From: an uncultured Pelagibacteraceae bacterium
GTDB taxonomy: Bacteria; Pseudomonadota; Alphaproteobacteria; Pelagibacterales; Pelagibacteraceae
Direction of reading: 5' to 3'
Assembly (NCBI GenBank): GCA_902575835.1
Contig: CACGSX010000001.1
Coordinates: 210,065 to 274,064 of the forward strand
Length of the DNA stretch: 64,000 bases
Shown here: positions 53,191 to 64,000 of the stretch, one piece after another
Position numbering within the stretch: the stretch's first letter is position 1
How the letters are laid out: every line of letters begins with the position of its first letter
Position numbers and translations under genes: made by a program
The notes under the pieces: model-generated
Seen by the model: the letters and a program-made list of their open reading frames with translations, nothing else
Database searches by the model: none
Told to the model about the DNA's origin: nothing

Positions 53191-54027
53191 TTATTTATTT
53201 ACCTGCACATAATTTAGCTGATTTAAGTTACTGTAAAACTTCACATACTTTTTATTGTTTTGAATAATTATTTTCCCAACAGGGATTGACGCTGGAATTG
53301 TGCCATCTGAGCCAGAAGTATATACAATTTCATTCTCTTTTATCTCATTATCTTTCGGTAGGTATTCTAGTTCTGCGTATTCATCATTTCCATTTCCTGA
53401 GAGTATTGCATTGATACCACTTGGCTCAATAATGATTGGGATTTTGCTATTAAGATCATTAGCCAGCAATACTCTAGAACTCAAAAAGTTAACATTTACA
53501 ACCTTTCCAATGTAATATAATCGATCTTTAACAGCTGATCCTAATTTAACTCCATTTTTTTGACCTTTATTAATTATAAGAGACTTTAAATAAGGACTCT
53601 GTTTATCCAATAAAATCTTTGTTAGCATATACTCTTTAGAAAAGAGATCTCTTTCCTCTATCAATTTTTTTAAAAGAGCATTTTCTGATTTATAAAAATC
53701 AACTTCTTTTCTAAGTGAGTCAAGATCAAGGTCCTTATCTCTTAAAACTGAAAACTCTTCATACATACTCATATGATCTTGGAAGAGGTGGTATTTATCT
53801 TTTACATATTTAAATGGGCTAGATACGACATATGAACCTCTAAATATTATATCTTTTGTAATAGACCTAAATTGATTAACTGGACCAGTTTTAAAATACT
53901 CTAATGATAAAACTAAAATAGATATAACTAATAGAGTAAATAAGGAAAACTTTTGTCTATTTCCTTTTTTTAGAAATGCTGAACGAATAGCAATAATGAA
54001 ATCATCTCTACTCGATTCTGTTGACAT
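53191..54027 (-). CDS. mreC: Rod shape-determining protein MreC
   Basis: 278 residues. A short cytoplasmic N-terminus, one membrane helix (SLFTLLVISILVLSLEYF), a coiled coil at about residues 75-120 (DLDLDSLRKEVDFYKSENAL) and a periplasmic beta domain (LIINKGQKNGVKLGSAVKDR, LYYIGKVVNVNFLSSRVLLA). It connects MreB with the periplasmic synthases. Five bases after mreB. Confidence 0.94.
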   Translation of the reverse strand: MSTESSRDDFIIAIRSAFLKKGNRQKFSLFTLLVISILVLSLEYFKTGPVNQFRSITKDIIFRGSYVVSSPFKYVKDKYHLFQDHMSMYEEFSVLRDKDLDLDSLRKEVDFYKSENALLKKLIEERDLFSKEYMLTKILLDKQSPYLKSLIINKGQKNGVKLGSAVKDRLYYIGKVVNVNFLSSRVLLANDLNSKIPIIIEPSGINAILSGNGNDEYAELEYLPKDNEIKENEIVYTSGSDGTIPASIPVGKIIIQNNKKYVKFYSNLNQLNYVQVNK

Positions 54028-54032
54028 AATAT

Positions 54033-55064
<1,032 letters not shown>

Positions 55065-55068
55065 TTAT

Positions 55069-56643
55069 TTATATTCCTTTCACTTTTTGATGTTTAATAT
55101 TTTGAGAAGGTGCTCTTTTCTCACGTTTTATAAGCATTTTATTTAATGCATTTAAATATGCGTTTGCTGATGCAACTAAAGTATCTGTATCGGCTGATTG
55201 ACCTACTGTTGTTCTATCATTTTCTTCAATTTTTACACTTACAGTTGCCTGGGCATCTGTACCTTCGGTGACTGCATGTACTTGATAAAGAGATAATTTA
55301 ACATCATGTGGAAATAGTTTTTTTATACATTTAAATATTGCATCAACTGGGCCATCACCAGATTCGGTCGTACTCTTAATATCACCATAGACATCTAATG
55401 TCATTTCAGCTTTTTGCGGTTCCCCTGTACCAGCAAATACTTTTAAAGATTTTAAATTAATCGCATTTATTTTATTATCTACAATTAAACTATCATCAAC
55501 TAGCGCTACTATATCTTCATCATATATATGTTTCTTTTTATCCGCTAAAACTTTAAATTTTCCAAAAGCTGCTTGGATAATATCGTCTGTGAGATCTGAA
55601 TAACCTAAGTCTGATAATTTATCTTTAAAAGCATGTCGCCCTGAATGTTTACCCATAACAAGTGAGGTTTTCTTAACACCTACACTCTCCGGAGTCATGA
55701 TTTCATAAGTTTCTCTATTCTTTAACATTCCATCTTGATGAATTCCTGACTCATGAGCAAAAGCGTTTTTCCCAACTATTGCTTTATTAAATTGAACTGG
55801 AAAACCAGTAGCATTTGAAACTATTTTAGAGGCTTTGCTAATTAATTCTGTTTTAATACCTGTATTATATGGCATCAAATCGTTTCTTGTTTTAATTGCC
55901 ATAACTACTTCTTCTAATGCAGCATTTCCTGCTCTTTCACCTATTCCATTAATTGTACACTCTATTTGTCTTACACCTTCAGAAACTCCAGCTAATGCAT
56001 TTGCTACAGCTAAGCCAAGATCATTGTGACAGTGTGCAGATAATATTGCTTTATCTATATTTGGAACATTATTTTTTAAGTGTTTAATTGTTTTTGCAAA
56101 TTCCTCAGGTATAGAATATCCAACTGTATCTGGAATATTTATTGTTTTAGCTCCACAATTAATTGCAAGCTCAACTGTTTTACACATGAAATCCATATCA
56201 GTTCTTGTTCCATCCTCACATGACCATTCAACATCATCAGTATAATTTCTTGCATAAGTAACACTTTCTTTAATTGCATCTAGAACCTGCTCATTTGTCA
56301 TTTCAAGTTTGTGTTTCATATGTAGTGGGCTCGTTGAAATAAAGGTATGAATTCTAAATCTTGGAGCATGTTTCAACGATTCATGACATGCATCAATGTC
56401 TTTTTTTAATGCTCTTGAGAGACCACATGGAATTGAGTTTTTCATTATTTTACTTATTTCAGATACTGCTTCAAAGTCTCCTGGAGATGCAATTGGAAAT
56501 CCTGCTTCAACAATGTCTATTCCCATTTCGTCAAATACTCTAGATATCTGAATTTTCTCTTCGACACTCATAGACGCACCTGGCGATTGTTCACCATCAC
56601 GCATCGTCGTATCAAATATGTATAGTTTTTCTCTGTCTGACAT
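55069..56643 (-). CDS. leuA: 2-isopropylmalate synthase LeuA
   Basis: 524 residues, long LeuA form. TIM-barrel catalytic domain starts IFDTTMRDGEQSPGASMSVE; metal site HCHNDLGLAVAN and NGIGERAGN. The C-terminal regulatory domain (from about residue 390, SLKVFAGTGEPQKAEM) binds leucine for feedback inhibition. It condenses acetyl-CoA with 2-oxoisovalerate, the first leucine-specific step. The 5' gap holds a hairpin (56655-56681). Confidence 0.97.
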   Translation of the reverse strand: MSDREKLYIFDTTMRDGEQSPGASMSVEEKIQISRVFDEMGIDIVEAGFPIASPGDFEAVSEISKIMKNSIPCGLSRALKKDIDACHESLKHAPRFRIHTFISTSPLHMKHKLEMTNEQVLDAIKESVTYARNYTDDVEWSCEDGTRTDMDFMCKTVELAINCGAKTINIPDTVGYSIPEEFAKTIKHLKNNVPNIDKAILSAHCHNDLGLAVANALAGVSEGVRQIECTINGIGERAGNAALEEVVMAIKTRNDLMPYNTGIKTELISKASKIVSNATGFPVQFNKAIVGKNAFAHESGIHQDGMLKNRETYEIMTPESVGVKKTSLVMGKHSGRHAFKDKLSDLGYSDLTDDIIQAAFGKFKVLADKKKHIYDEDIVALVDDSLIVDNKINAINLKSLKVFAGTGEPQKAEMTLDVYGDIKSTTESGDGPVDAIFKCIKKLFPHDVKLSLYQVHAVTEGTDAQATVSVKIEENDRTTVGQSADTDTLVASANAYLNALNKMLIKREKRAPSQNIKHQKVKGI

Positions 56644-56654
56644 TGTAATTTTTT

Positions 56655-56681
56655 AGCTCGAGCATAATACATGCTCTCGCT
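56655..56681 (-). promoter_or_regulatory. Hairpin in the leuA leader
   Basis: On the minus strand a 6-bp stem GAGCAT/ATGCTC with a 5-base loop is extended by AGC/GCT across a 2x2 GA/GA internal loop, about 12 bases before the leuA ATG. Followed by A-rich sequence, so it is not a terminator. No leucine-rich leader peptide was found. A weaker 5-bp hairpin (TTGGG/CCCAA) lies nearer the ilvC stop and precedes T-rich sequence. Confidence 0.35.
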
Positions 56682-56728
56682 CAGATTGCAAAATAAATTG
56701 GGAAATTTAACCCAAATTTAACATCTAA

Positions 56729-57769
<1,041 letters not shown>

Positions 57770-58318
57770 TTATTTAAATATATCTGCGCCTCTTGTCATA
57801 GCTACAGCTCCTGTTCTTGAAACACTCACCAATCCAAATTTTTTTAAATCCTTTGACATTTTGTCTATTTCTCGTCTTAAAGCTGTTATTTGAATAACAT
57901 TTGATTTTTTTGTTTTGTCTAGTAATACAGGATTATATTTTTTACAAGCTTTCAATGCACGCTCTAATTTATTATTTGGACCAACGATTTTAAATAACGC
58001 CATCTCCTTAAAAATGACTGCTTTATCCTCTCTTTTAAAATCTGCAACCTTGTGAACAGGAACAAGTTTTCTTAATTGAAGTTTAATTTGATTAACAACT
58101 TGTGGTGTTCCTGTAGTTACAATTGTTATCCTTGATATCTTTAGTTTTTCATCAACTTGTGCAACTGCTAAAGATTCGATATTATAACCTCTACCAGAAA
58201 ATAGACCGACTACTCTAGCTAATACACCAGCTTCATTGTCGACCCAAACGACTATAATATGTGTATCAAATTTTTCTTTTTTATTTGAAAAACTATACGC
58301 TGATTTTGAATTAGGCAT
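57770..58318 (-). CDS. ilvH: Acetolactate synthase small (regulatory) subunit
   Basis: 182 residues. ACT domain in VWVDNEAGVLARVVGLFSGR with GYNIESLAVAQ, then the C-terminal IlvH region (ELALFK-type: EMALFKIVG, and ALRREIDKMSKDLKKFGLV). It binds valine and adjusts the catalytic subunit encoded immediately upstream, with a one-base overlap. An N-terminal extension of about 18 residues precedes the ACT domain. Confidence 0.96.
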   Translation of the reverse strand: MPNSKSAYSFSNKKEKFDTHIIVVWVDNEAGVLARVVGLFSGRGYNIESLAVAQVDEKLKISRITIVTTGTPQVVNQIKLQLRKLVPVHKVADFKREDKAVIFKEMALFKIVGPNNKLERALKACKKYNPVLLDKTKKSNVIQITALRREIDKMSKDLKKFGLVSVSRTGAVAMTRGADIFK

Positions 58319-60084
58319 TAAACTAAGGACTTACCTTTGCCGGTAATCTTCTTATTTTCTTGATCTTTGGGTCCTAAAATCATCTGATTATGAGGCTTTC
58401 CAGATGGTATCATTGGAAAACAATTTTCTACTTTATCAACCATACAATCAAATATTACAGGTCTATCTGTATTCAACATTTCAATAATCTTATCGTCTAG
58501 CTCTTCTGGTGTTTTTGCTCTTATACCAACACAGTTATATGCTTCTGCTAATTTAACAAAATCTGGTAGAGCAGCAGTATAACTTTCAGAATAGTTTTTA
58601 TCATGTAAAAGTTCTTGCCATTGTCTAACCATACCCATGTATTGATTATTCAATATAAATATTTTAATTGGAAGGTTGTATTGTACGGCTGTGGACATTT
58701 CCTGTATTGTCATTAATACTGAAGCCTCTCCCGCAATATCAATAACTAATTTTTTTGGGTGAGCAACTTGTACACCCACCGCTGCTGGTAAACCATATCC
58801 CATTGTACCTAAACCACCAGATGTCATCCAACGATTTGGTTTGTTAAATTTATAATGTTGTGCAGCCCACATTTGATGCTGTCCTACCTCAGTTGTAATA
58901 TAGGAATCTTTGTCTTTAGTTAATTCATATAATCTTTCAATTGCATACTGAGGTTTTATAGTCTCTTCACTTCCAATATAATCTAAAGATCTAACCGACC
59001 TCCATTTTTGAATTTTTTCCCACCACTTAGAAGTCTTTTGTTTATTTGATTTTAAAAATTTTGATTTTTTTTGTTTTAAACTTTTCAAAGTAAATGAAAG
59101 AACAGTTTTTACATCTCCTACAATTGCTAAATCAACTTTAACATTTTTATTAATAGATGATGGGTCTATATCTATGTGAACTTTTTTTGAATTTGGTGAA
59201 AATTCATCTATTTTACCTGTTATCCTATCATCAAAACGTGCTCCAATATTAATCATTAAATCACAATCGTGCATTGCATTATTTGCTTCATAAGTTCCAT
59301 GCATGCCCAACATTCCTAAAAATTGATTATCATCACCTGGGAATGATCCTAATCCCTGTAAAGTTGAGGTAATAGGAAAACCTGTTGCATAAACAAGTTC
59401 CCTTAAAAGTTCACTAGCCCTAGGTCCAGAGTTAATCACTCCACCACCTGTATAAAAAATAGGTTTTGAAGATTTACTCATTAAATCAATTAGCTGATCA
59501 ATACTATTTTGATTAAAATGATTGTGAGATTTTCCATTTAATTTTTTTTCTTTTTTGGGTTTCTTGTATTTTGTTTTTTGAAATTGAATATCTTTTGGTA
59601 TATCTACTAAAACTGGTCCTGGTCTACCAGTAGTTGCTACCTCAAATGCTTTGTGTATTGTGCTAGCTAAATCATTTATATCTTTGACTAACCAATTATG
59701 TTTTGTGCAAGGTCTAGTTATTCCAGTTGTATCACATTCTTGAAATGCATCTGTACCAATTAAATGAGTTGGAACTTGTCCAGAAATACAAACTAATGGA
59801 ATGGAGTCCATATACGCATCAGTCAAAGCTGTAACTACATTTGTTGCACCTGGACCTGAAGTTACTAAAATAACACCTGGTTTACCTGATGATCTTGCGT
59901 ATCCTTCTGCTGCATGACCAGCACCTTGTTCATGTCTAACCAAAACATGTTTGATTGATTTAAAATTCTGTAATTCGTCATAAATTGGTAGAACTGCACC
60001 TCCTGGATAGCCAAAAATATGATCAACATTTTGATCCTCCATACACTTAAATACAATTTCAGCACCTGAGTATAATTTTGACAT
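58318..60084 (-). CDS. ilvB: Acetolactate synthase large (catalytic) subunit
   Basis: 588 residues. TPP enzyme: catalytic Glu52 in VRHEQGAGHAAEGYARSSG, DIPKDIQF, FAD/TPP middle domain with GMLGMHGTYEANNAMHDCD, and the TPP-Mg site VIDIAGEASVLMTIQEMSTA with LNNQYMGMVRQWQ. It makes acetolactate or acetohydroxybutyrate, the first common step of branched-chain amino acid synthesis. A plausible promoter (60091-60120) places transcription start at its ATG. Confidence 0.97.
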   Translation of the reverse strand: MSKLYSGAEIVFKCMEDQNVDHIFGYPGGAVLPIYDELQNFKSIKHVLVRHEQGAGHAAEGYARSSGKPGVILVTSGPGATNVVTALTDAYMDSIPLVCISGQVPTHLIGTDAFQECDTTGITRPCTKHNWLVKDINDLASTIHKAFEVATTGRPGPVLVDIPKDIQFQKTKYKKPKKEKKLNGKSHNHFNQNSIDQLIDLMSKSSKPIFYTGGGVINSGPRASELLRELVYATGFPITSTLQGLGSFPGDDNQFLGMLGMHGTYEANNAMHDCDLMINIGARFDDRITGKIDEFSPNSKKVHIDIDPSSINKNVKVDLAIVGDVKTVLSFTLKSLKQKKSKFLKSNKQKTSKWWEKIQKWRSVRSLDYIGSEETIKPQYAIERLYELTKDKDSYITTEVGQHQMWAAQHYKFNKPNRWMTSGGLGTMGYGLPAAVGVQVAHPKKLVIDIAGEASVLMTIQEMSTAVQYNLPIKIFILNNQYMGMVRQWQELLHDKNYSESYTAALPDFVKLAEAYNCVGIRAKTPEELDDKIIEMLNTDRPVIFDCMVDKVENCFPMIPSGKPHNQMILGPKDQENKKITGKGKSLV

Positions 60085-60090
60085 TCAGAC

Positions 60091-60120
60091 AATCTAGCTG
60101 AAGTTGTGCTAATAGGTCAA
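60091..60120 (-). promoter_or_regulatory. Candidate promoter of ilvB, close to the start codon
   Basis: On the minus strand TTGACC (60115-60120) and TAGATT (60091-60096) are 18 bases apart. The -10 ends 6 bases before the ilvB ATG (60084), so the mRNA would start at or within a few bases of the ATG. The elements occupy the 41-base gap after miaA. Alternatively ilvB is read from the miaA transcript. Confidence 0.4.
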
Positions 60121-60125
60121 GCAAT

Positions 60126-61049
60126 CTATGCTGATTTAGGAAATTTTTTTAAATATGATTTAATAGTATTAAATTTTATTTTTTGCCAATCAGACATCTG
60201 GCCTCTTGCCCAAGTAGATTGTCTCTTGGCATATTGTCTTGTTTTTATTGATATTTTTTCTTTCAATTCAGTAAGATCTATTCTTTTGTCGAGATATTCT
60301 TTAATCTCACTTAGACCAATAACTTTATTAGATGAAAAATCTTTCTTGACTCTTAATTTATAAAACCTCTTAGCCTCTTTTATTGCTCCATCTCTTAACA
60401 TTTCATTTGTTCTTATAGAAATTCTTTCTATTAACTTATCTCTAGGATAATCGATATGTAGCTTTATAAAGCTGTCCTGATTAAAATCAGAGTATGTTTC
60501 ACTGTACCAATCAAACAATGATTTATTTGTATACTTTTTTACTTCATAGGCTCTTATTGATCTTTGAGAATCATTTTTGTTAATTTTTTTTTTGCAAAGT
60601 GGGTCTAGCTTAATAAGTTCAGAATAAAATTTTTTTTGTCCTATTTTTGATTGTTTTTTTCTTATCCTATTTCGAATAGTGACTGGAATATCGGGAATTT
60701 TAACAATACCATCGATAAGTGCTTTAAAATATAAACCTGTACCACCAACAAGAATTGGAGTTTTATTTTTCTTCTTAATATTATCAATTTTTAACTTGGC
60801 GTCCTTTAGCCAATTTCCTGTAGAATAATTATTTTTTACACTTTTAAATCCATATAAATGATGTTTTATATTATTTAGATCATTTTGCTGAGGTCTTGCC
60901 GTAAGAATTTTGAGTTCTTTAAATATTTGCATGCTATCTGCATTTATCACTTCTCCGTTTATTTTTTTTGCAAGCTGAATAGCAAATTTTGATTTTCCAG
61001 ATGCTGTTGGTCCTGAAATAAGAATTATTTTGGACTTTAAGTCCATCAA
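60126..61049 (-). CDS. miaA: tRNA dimethylallyltransferase MiaA
   Basis: 307 residues. P-loop ILISGPTASGKSKFAIQLAK, then NADSMQIFKELKILTARP and VGGTGLYFKALIDG, and YAKRQSTWARGQM. It adds the isopentenyl group to A37 of tRNAs reading U-starting codons. It overlaps degP by 4 bases (ATGA). Confidence 0.96.
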   Translation of the reverse strand: MMDLKSKIILISGPTASGKSKFAIQLAKKINGEVINADSMQIFKELKILTARPQQNDLNNIKHHLYGFKSVKNNYSTGNWLKDAKLKIDNIKKKNKTPILVGGTGLYFKALIDGIVKIPDIPVTIRNRIRKKQSKIGQKKFYSELIKLDPLCKKKINKNDSQRSIRAYEVKKYTNKSLFDWYSETYSDFNQDSFIKLHIDYPRDKLIERISIRTNEMLRDGAIKEAKRFYKLRVKKDFSSNKVIGLSEIKEYLDKRIDLTELKEKISIKTRQYAKRQSTWARGQMSDWQKIKFNTIKSYLKKFPKSA

Positions 61050-62449
61050 TTTAATTTAACACCAATATATCTTCTTTGGTTATTGTTATTGTAAATTGCG
61101 ATAAGTAAACTTTTATCATTACTTTTTAGAGCTAGTTTTACAATGTTATCTAGATCTCCAATGGTATTGATCTTTTTCTTTTGCGCTTCAACAATAATAT
61201 TATTTACTTGAAGATAATTAACTGGGCTATCTTTATCGATTTCTGTGATAACTAAACCTGTTGTATTTTTTGGTAAATTTCTTTCTTTAATATCATCTTT
61301 ATTTAGTAATCTCACTTTTATTTTTAACCCATCAATTGCATCTACTTTAGGTTTTTCAGTTACTAAACCTTGGGATTTAAAGTCCTCAGATGTTTCAAGT
61401 CTTCCAAGTATAATTTCCTTAGTTATTTCTCTTTTATTTCTCCAAACTTTTAGTTTTACTTTTTTTCCAACTTCAGTTTCTGCAACTATTCTTGGAAGCT
61501 CGCTCATTTCATTAATTTTTTTGCTATCAAATTCTAAAATTATGTCTCCAGCTTTAATTCCACCCTTATCTGATGGACTATTTTCAGCTACACTAGCAAC
61601 AAGTGCCCCTCTTGGTTCATCTAATTTTTCAACATCTGCAATATCTTTTGTAACTGTTTGGATCCTTACACCTAACCATCCTCTTTTGGTTTCACCAAAT
61701 TCAATTAATTGATTAATTACTTTTTGTGCACTATTAGAAGGTATTGCAAAACCAATTCCAATTGAACCTGATTGACCTAATATTGCTGTATTAATTCCAA
61801 CTACATCCCCATCCATATTAAACAATGGACCACCTGAATTACCTTGGTTAATTGATGCATCAGTTTGAATGTAGTCTTCATATCTAGAAAGACCAATACT
61901 TCTGTTTCTTGCAGAGATTATTCCTGCGGTAACCGTTCCACCTAAGCCAAATGGATTACCAATTGCAATAACCCAATCACCTATTCTTGCAGTATCAGAG
62001 TCTCCGAACTTAACTGGTTTGAATTTTTGATCTGACTCTATTTGAAGAACTGCCAAATCCATACCAGGATCAGCTCCAATTACTTTTGCCTTTATATTTT
62101 TTTCACCATTAACTCTAACAAAAACATCTTCTGCGCCTTGGATTACGTGGTTGTTTGTTATAACAATTCCTTTTTCATCAATAATGAACCCTGATCCAAG
62201 GGCGCTTGTCTGTCTCTTCTGCGGAGTTCCGTAATCTTTGAACATATCTTCAAAAGGAGATCCTGGAGGAAATTCAAATGGAAATGGGTTAGAACGTGTG
62301 GTTATTGTTGTTGTAGTCGAGATATTTACTACTGATGGCATTAATTTTTCAGCAAGATCTGCAAAAGATGCGGGCGTACTTGCTGCATAAGTAGTATTTT
62401 GAATATTAATTGAAAATAATATTAGTAATAAAATCTTTATGAATCTCAT
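61046..62449 (-). CDS. degP: Do-like periplasmic serine protease (DegP/HtrA)
   Basis: About 467 residues from the ATG at 62449, which forms an ATGA overlap with the DUF2065 stop; a start 5 codons upstream is less likely. Signal peptide ends near TTYAA. Catalytic triad His106 (NNHVIQG), Asp136 (GMDLAVLQI), Ser210 (NQGNSGGPLFN), numbered from the longer form. Two PDZ domains follow (GWLGVRIQTVTKD, AGDIILEFDSKKI, and a second that is more divergent). It degrades or refolds envelope proteins. Confidence 0.95.
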   Translation of the reverse strand: MRFIKILLLILFSINIQNTTYAASTPASFADLAEKLMPSVVNISTTTTITTRSNPFPFEFPPGSPFEDMFKDYGTPQKRQTSALGSGFIIDEKGIVITNNHVIQGAEDVFVRVNGEKNIKAKVIGADPGMDLAVLQIESDQKFKPVKFGDSDTARIGDWVIAIGNPFGLGGTVTAGIISARNRSIGLSRYEDYIQTDASINQGNSGGPLFNMDGDVVGINTAILGQSGSIGIGFAIPSNSAQKVINQLIEFGETKRGWLGVRIQTVTKDIADVEKLDEPRGALVASVAENSPSDKGGIKAGDIILEFDSKKINEMSELPRIVAETEVGKKVKLKVWRNKREITKEIILGRLETSEDFKSQGLVTEKPKVDAIDGLKIKVRLLNKDDIKERNLPKNTTGLVITEIDKDSPVNYLQVNNIIVEAQKKKINTIGDLDNIVKLALKSNDKSLLIAIYNNNNQRRYIGVKLN

Positions 62450-62631
62450 CTTTTTAAATACCAAATAATAAAAAAACCAATCACCGCAAATATTAATCCA
62501 CCAGTTCTTAGCTGATTATCAGTGACTTCTTTTAACTTCATTATCATATTTTTCATTTTTGATGGAAATATGGCGTAAAGAATACCTTCAATAAAAAGGA
62601 ATAGACCAAATGCAATGATCAATTCTCTCAT
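62446..62631 (-). CDS. DUF2065 small membrane protein
   Basis: 61 residues with two hydrophobic segments (LIIAFGLFLFIEGILYAIF and GLIFAVIGFFIIWYL), the DUF2065 pattern often found next to hflC and degP in alphaproteobacteria. Function unknown; a role in envelope quality control is suggested by its neighbours. Start supported by the 5-base gap to hflC and ATGA overlap with degP. Confidence 0.88.
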   Translation of the reverse strand: MRELIIAFGLFLFIEGILYAIFPSKMKNMIMKLKEVTDNQLRTGGLIFAVIGFFIIWYLKR

Positions 62632-62636
62632 TAAAA

Positions 62637-63506
62637 TTACTCTACTTTTTGATCAATATTTCCAAAAAATTTAAAAAATTCACTATCTGGTGAAAGTATC
62701 ATTGAGGTTTCTCCACCAATTAGAGCTTTTTGATAAGCTTGCATAGCTCTATAAAAAGCGAAAAATTCAGGATCTTGTCCGAAGGCATCTGCAAAAATCT
62801 TATTCTTCAAACCATCACCTTCTCCTTTCATAATCTCAGATTTTTTCTGTGCATCTGCAAGAATAACTGTTACTTCTTTATCAGCAGTTGAGGTGATTGT
62901 TACTGCCATCTCTGCTCCTTTTGCTCTAAATTCTTTTGCTTCTCTTTCCCTTTCAGTTTGCATTCTTCTAAAAATTGCATCACTGTTCGCTTGAGGAAGG
63001 TCTGCTCTTTTAATTCTTACATCAACTATACTAATACCAAAGTTTTCTGCTTCATTGTTTACACCTTCTTGAATTAACGACATTTGTTTTGTTCTATCTT
63101 CTGATAATAGCGTTTGTAGTTCTTGCTGTCCAAGCACGTTTCTTATTCTTGAATTTATAATTGTAGCTAATCTTGATCTTGCGACTCTTTCATTTCCAAC
63201 AGATATATAAAATTTAAGAGGATCAATTATTTGAAATCTTGCAAACGCGTCGACGATAAGTCTTTTTTGATCTGATGCAATTACTTCTTCCGGGGGTGTA
63301 TCAAGGTTTAAAATTCTTTTATCCAAGAATACAACATTTTGTATGAATGGAATTTTAAAATTAATGCCTGGTTTGGATATAATTCTTTTAGGATCACCAA
63401 ATTGAAGTACTATTGCTTGATTAACCTCTTTTACTATAAAAACTGAAAAGTAAATTGTTGCAGCAATTAGAATTATTATTGGTAATAAAAATTTTCCTGC
63501 TTTCAT
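62637..63506 (-). CDS. hflC: HflC, SPFH-domain regulator of FtsH protease
   Basis: 289 residues. N-terminal membrane anchor (LLPIIILIAATIYFSVFIV), then the SPFH/prohibitin domain (VNQAIVLQFGDPKRIISKPG, GINFKIPFIQNVVFLDKRIL) and an Ala/Glu-rich coiled coil (FRRMQTEREREAKEFRAKGA). With HflK it forms a periplasmic cage around FtsH. One base after hflK. Confidence 0.95.
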   Translation of the reverse strand: MKAGKFLLPIIILIAATIYFSVFIVKEVNQAIVLQFGDPKRIISKPGINFKIPFIQNVVFLDKRILNLDTPPEEVIASDQKRLIVDAFARFQIIDPLKFYISVGNERVARSRLATIINSRIRNVLGQQELQTLLSEDRTKQMSLIQEGVNNEAENFGISIVDVRIKRADLPQANSDAIFRRMQTEREREAKEFRAKGAEMAVTITSTADKEVTVILADAQKKSEIMKGEGDGLKNKIFADAFGQDPEFFAFYRAMQAYQKALIGGETSMILSPDSEFFKFFGNIDQKVE

Positions 63507-63507
63507 T

Positions 63508-64000
63508 TTAATTAGTCCCTGTCTTTAATTCTTGTAAAGGCAGATACGGAACTACACCTTCACCTGAATTTTTATCAATTATTATTTTATTAATATCAGC
63601 TAATACTTCTTCCATTGTTTCAAGATACATTCTTTCTTGAGTTACTTTTTTGGCCTTTGCATATTCGTTATAGATTGACAAAAATCTACTTGCTTCTCCT
63701 TCTGCCTTTGCAACAACTTCTTTTTTATAAGCCTCTGCTGCTTGGAGAATTTTTGCTGCCTCTCCTCGTGCTCTTGGAATTACATCGTTAGCATATGCTT
63801 CAGCTTCGTTCTTAGATCTTTCCATATCTGCTCTTGCAGCTTGGACATCTCTGAACGCATCAATAACTTGGTCTGGTGGATCGGCTTTTTGTGTTTGAAC
63901 TTGTGTAATTTGAATTCCACTTGTGTATTCGTCTAAGATTTCCTGAATTATTTCTTGAGTATCAGCTTCTATTACAGATCTACCTTCTGTCAAAATTGGT
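63508..64000 (-). CDS. hflK: HflK, C-terminal part (N-terminus outside the window)
   Basis: At least 164 residues up to the window end, reading PILTEGRSVIEADTQEIIQE, then LDEYTSGIQITQVQTQKADPP and the coiled coil RSKNEAEAYANDVIPRARGE with AAKILQAAEAYKKEVV. The reading frame continues past base 64000, so the TTG at 63993 is not the true start. The sequence is typical of the SPFH C-terminal half and helical region of HflK. Confidence 0.93.
   Translation of the reverse strand, partial: PILTEGRSVIEADTQEIIQEILDEYTSGIQITQVQTQKADPPDQVIDAFRDVQAARADMERSKNEAEAYANDVIPRARGEAAKILQAAEAYKKEVVAKAEGEASRFLSIYNEYAKAKKVTQERMYLETMEEVLADINKIIIDKNSGEGVVPYLPLQELKTGTN

Noticed and set aside
56644..56680. Leucine leader peptide (attenuator) before leuA
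   Set aside because: The only short frame there (starting MYYARAKK) has few leucines and runs into the leuA frame region; no T-run follows the hairpin.

Overview
The window looks like a chromosomal segment of a streamlined, AT-rich alphaproteobacterium, most likely of the SAR11 / Pelagibacterales group. This is an inference. It rests on the strong A+T bias, the tiny or overlapping intergenic gaps (no gene-free stretch exceeds about 170 bases), the blocks hflK-hflC-DUF2065-degP-miaA-ilvB-ilvH-ilvC-leuA and mreB-mreC-mreD-mrdA-rodA, and the amino-acid-centred transport repertoire. No rRNA, tRNA, CRISPR array, insertion sequence or prophage gene is visible.

Layout. (A) 1-9093, all minus strand: a branched-chain-type amino acid ABC importer (livJ, a terminator, livH, a 60-residue unknown, livM, livG, livF), then azlC-azlD (amino acid exporter pair), a secreted pentapeptide-repeat protein, a GlaH/CsiD glutarate hydroxylase, a divergent ProC-like reductase and the start of a second livG-like ATPase. 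A LysE/RhtB exporter with a structured leader lies upstream. (B) 9214-18789: small stress and redox genes (DUF2805 protein, glutaredoxin, MsrB), an inverse-autotransporter barrel with a companion secreted protein, an HDAC-like deacetylase, AceE, a 2-hydroxyacid dehydrogenase, a DMT transporter and a DadA-like oxidoreductase. (C) 18862-49598: a large type IV pilus region. It holds pilins (pilA, pilE), the assembly genes pilMN-pilO-pilP-pilQ-pilB-pilC on the minus strand, and pilT, fimT, pilV, pilW, pilX, an unknown, pilY1 and an autotransporter-like adhesin on the plus strand. A minus-strand group follows: pilD, a second autotransporter, moxR, DUF58 and a TgpA-like transglutaminase. (D) 49599-64000, minus strand: cell-shape genes (rodA, mrdA, mreDCB), branched-chain amino acid synthesis (leuA, ilvC, ilvH, ilvB), miaA, degP, DUF2065, hflC and partial hflK.

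The most interesting feature is a probable partner-switching signalling system interleaved with the pilus genes. An ammonium transporter is fused to a SpoIIE/RsbU-type PP2C phosphatase (18862-21012). A STAS anti-sigma-antagonist and an RsbW-like kinase (22377-23108) lie between pilA and pilC, and a GAF-PP2C phosphatase (48309-49598) lies beside pilD. pilA and the STAS gene are divergent and appear to share a palindromic -35 region. I infer that ammonium status is coupled through this switch to surface structures or another output; no sigma factor is present in the window.

Other structural oddities are a natural PilM-PilN fusion, a PilY1 whose VWA domain is interrupted by a propeller-like insertion, a mutually exclusive stem arrangement ahead of the LysE exporter, and two autotransporter-like proteins bracketing a MoxR/DUF58/transglutaminase group. 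All functional statements come from reading motifs and gene context; no database search was run.
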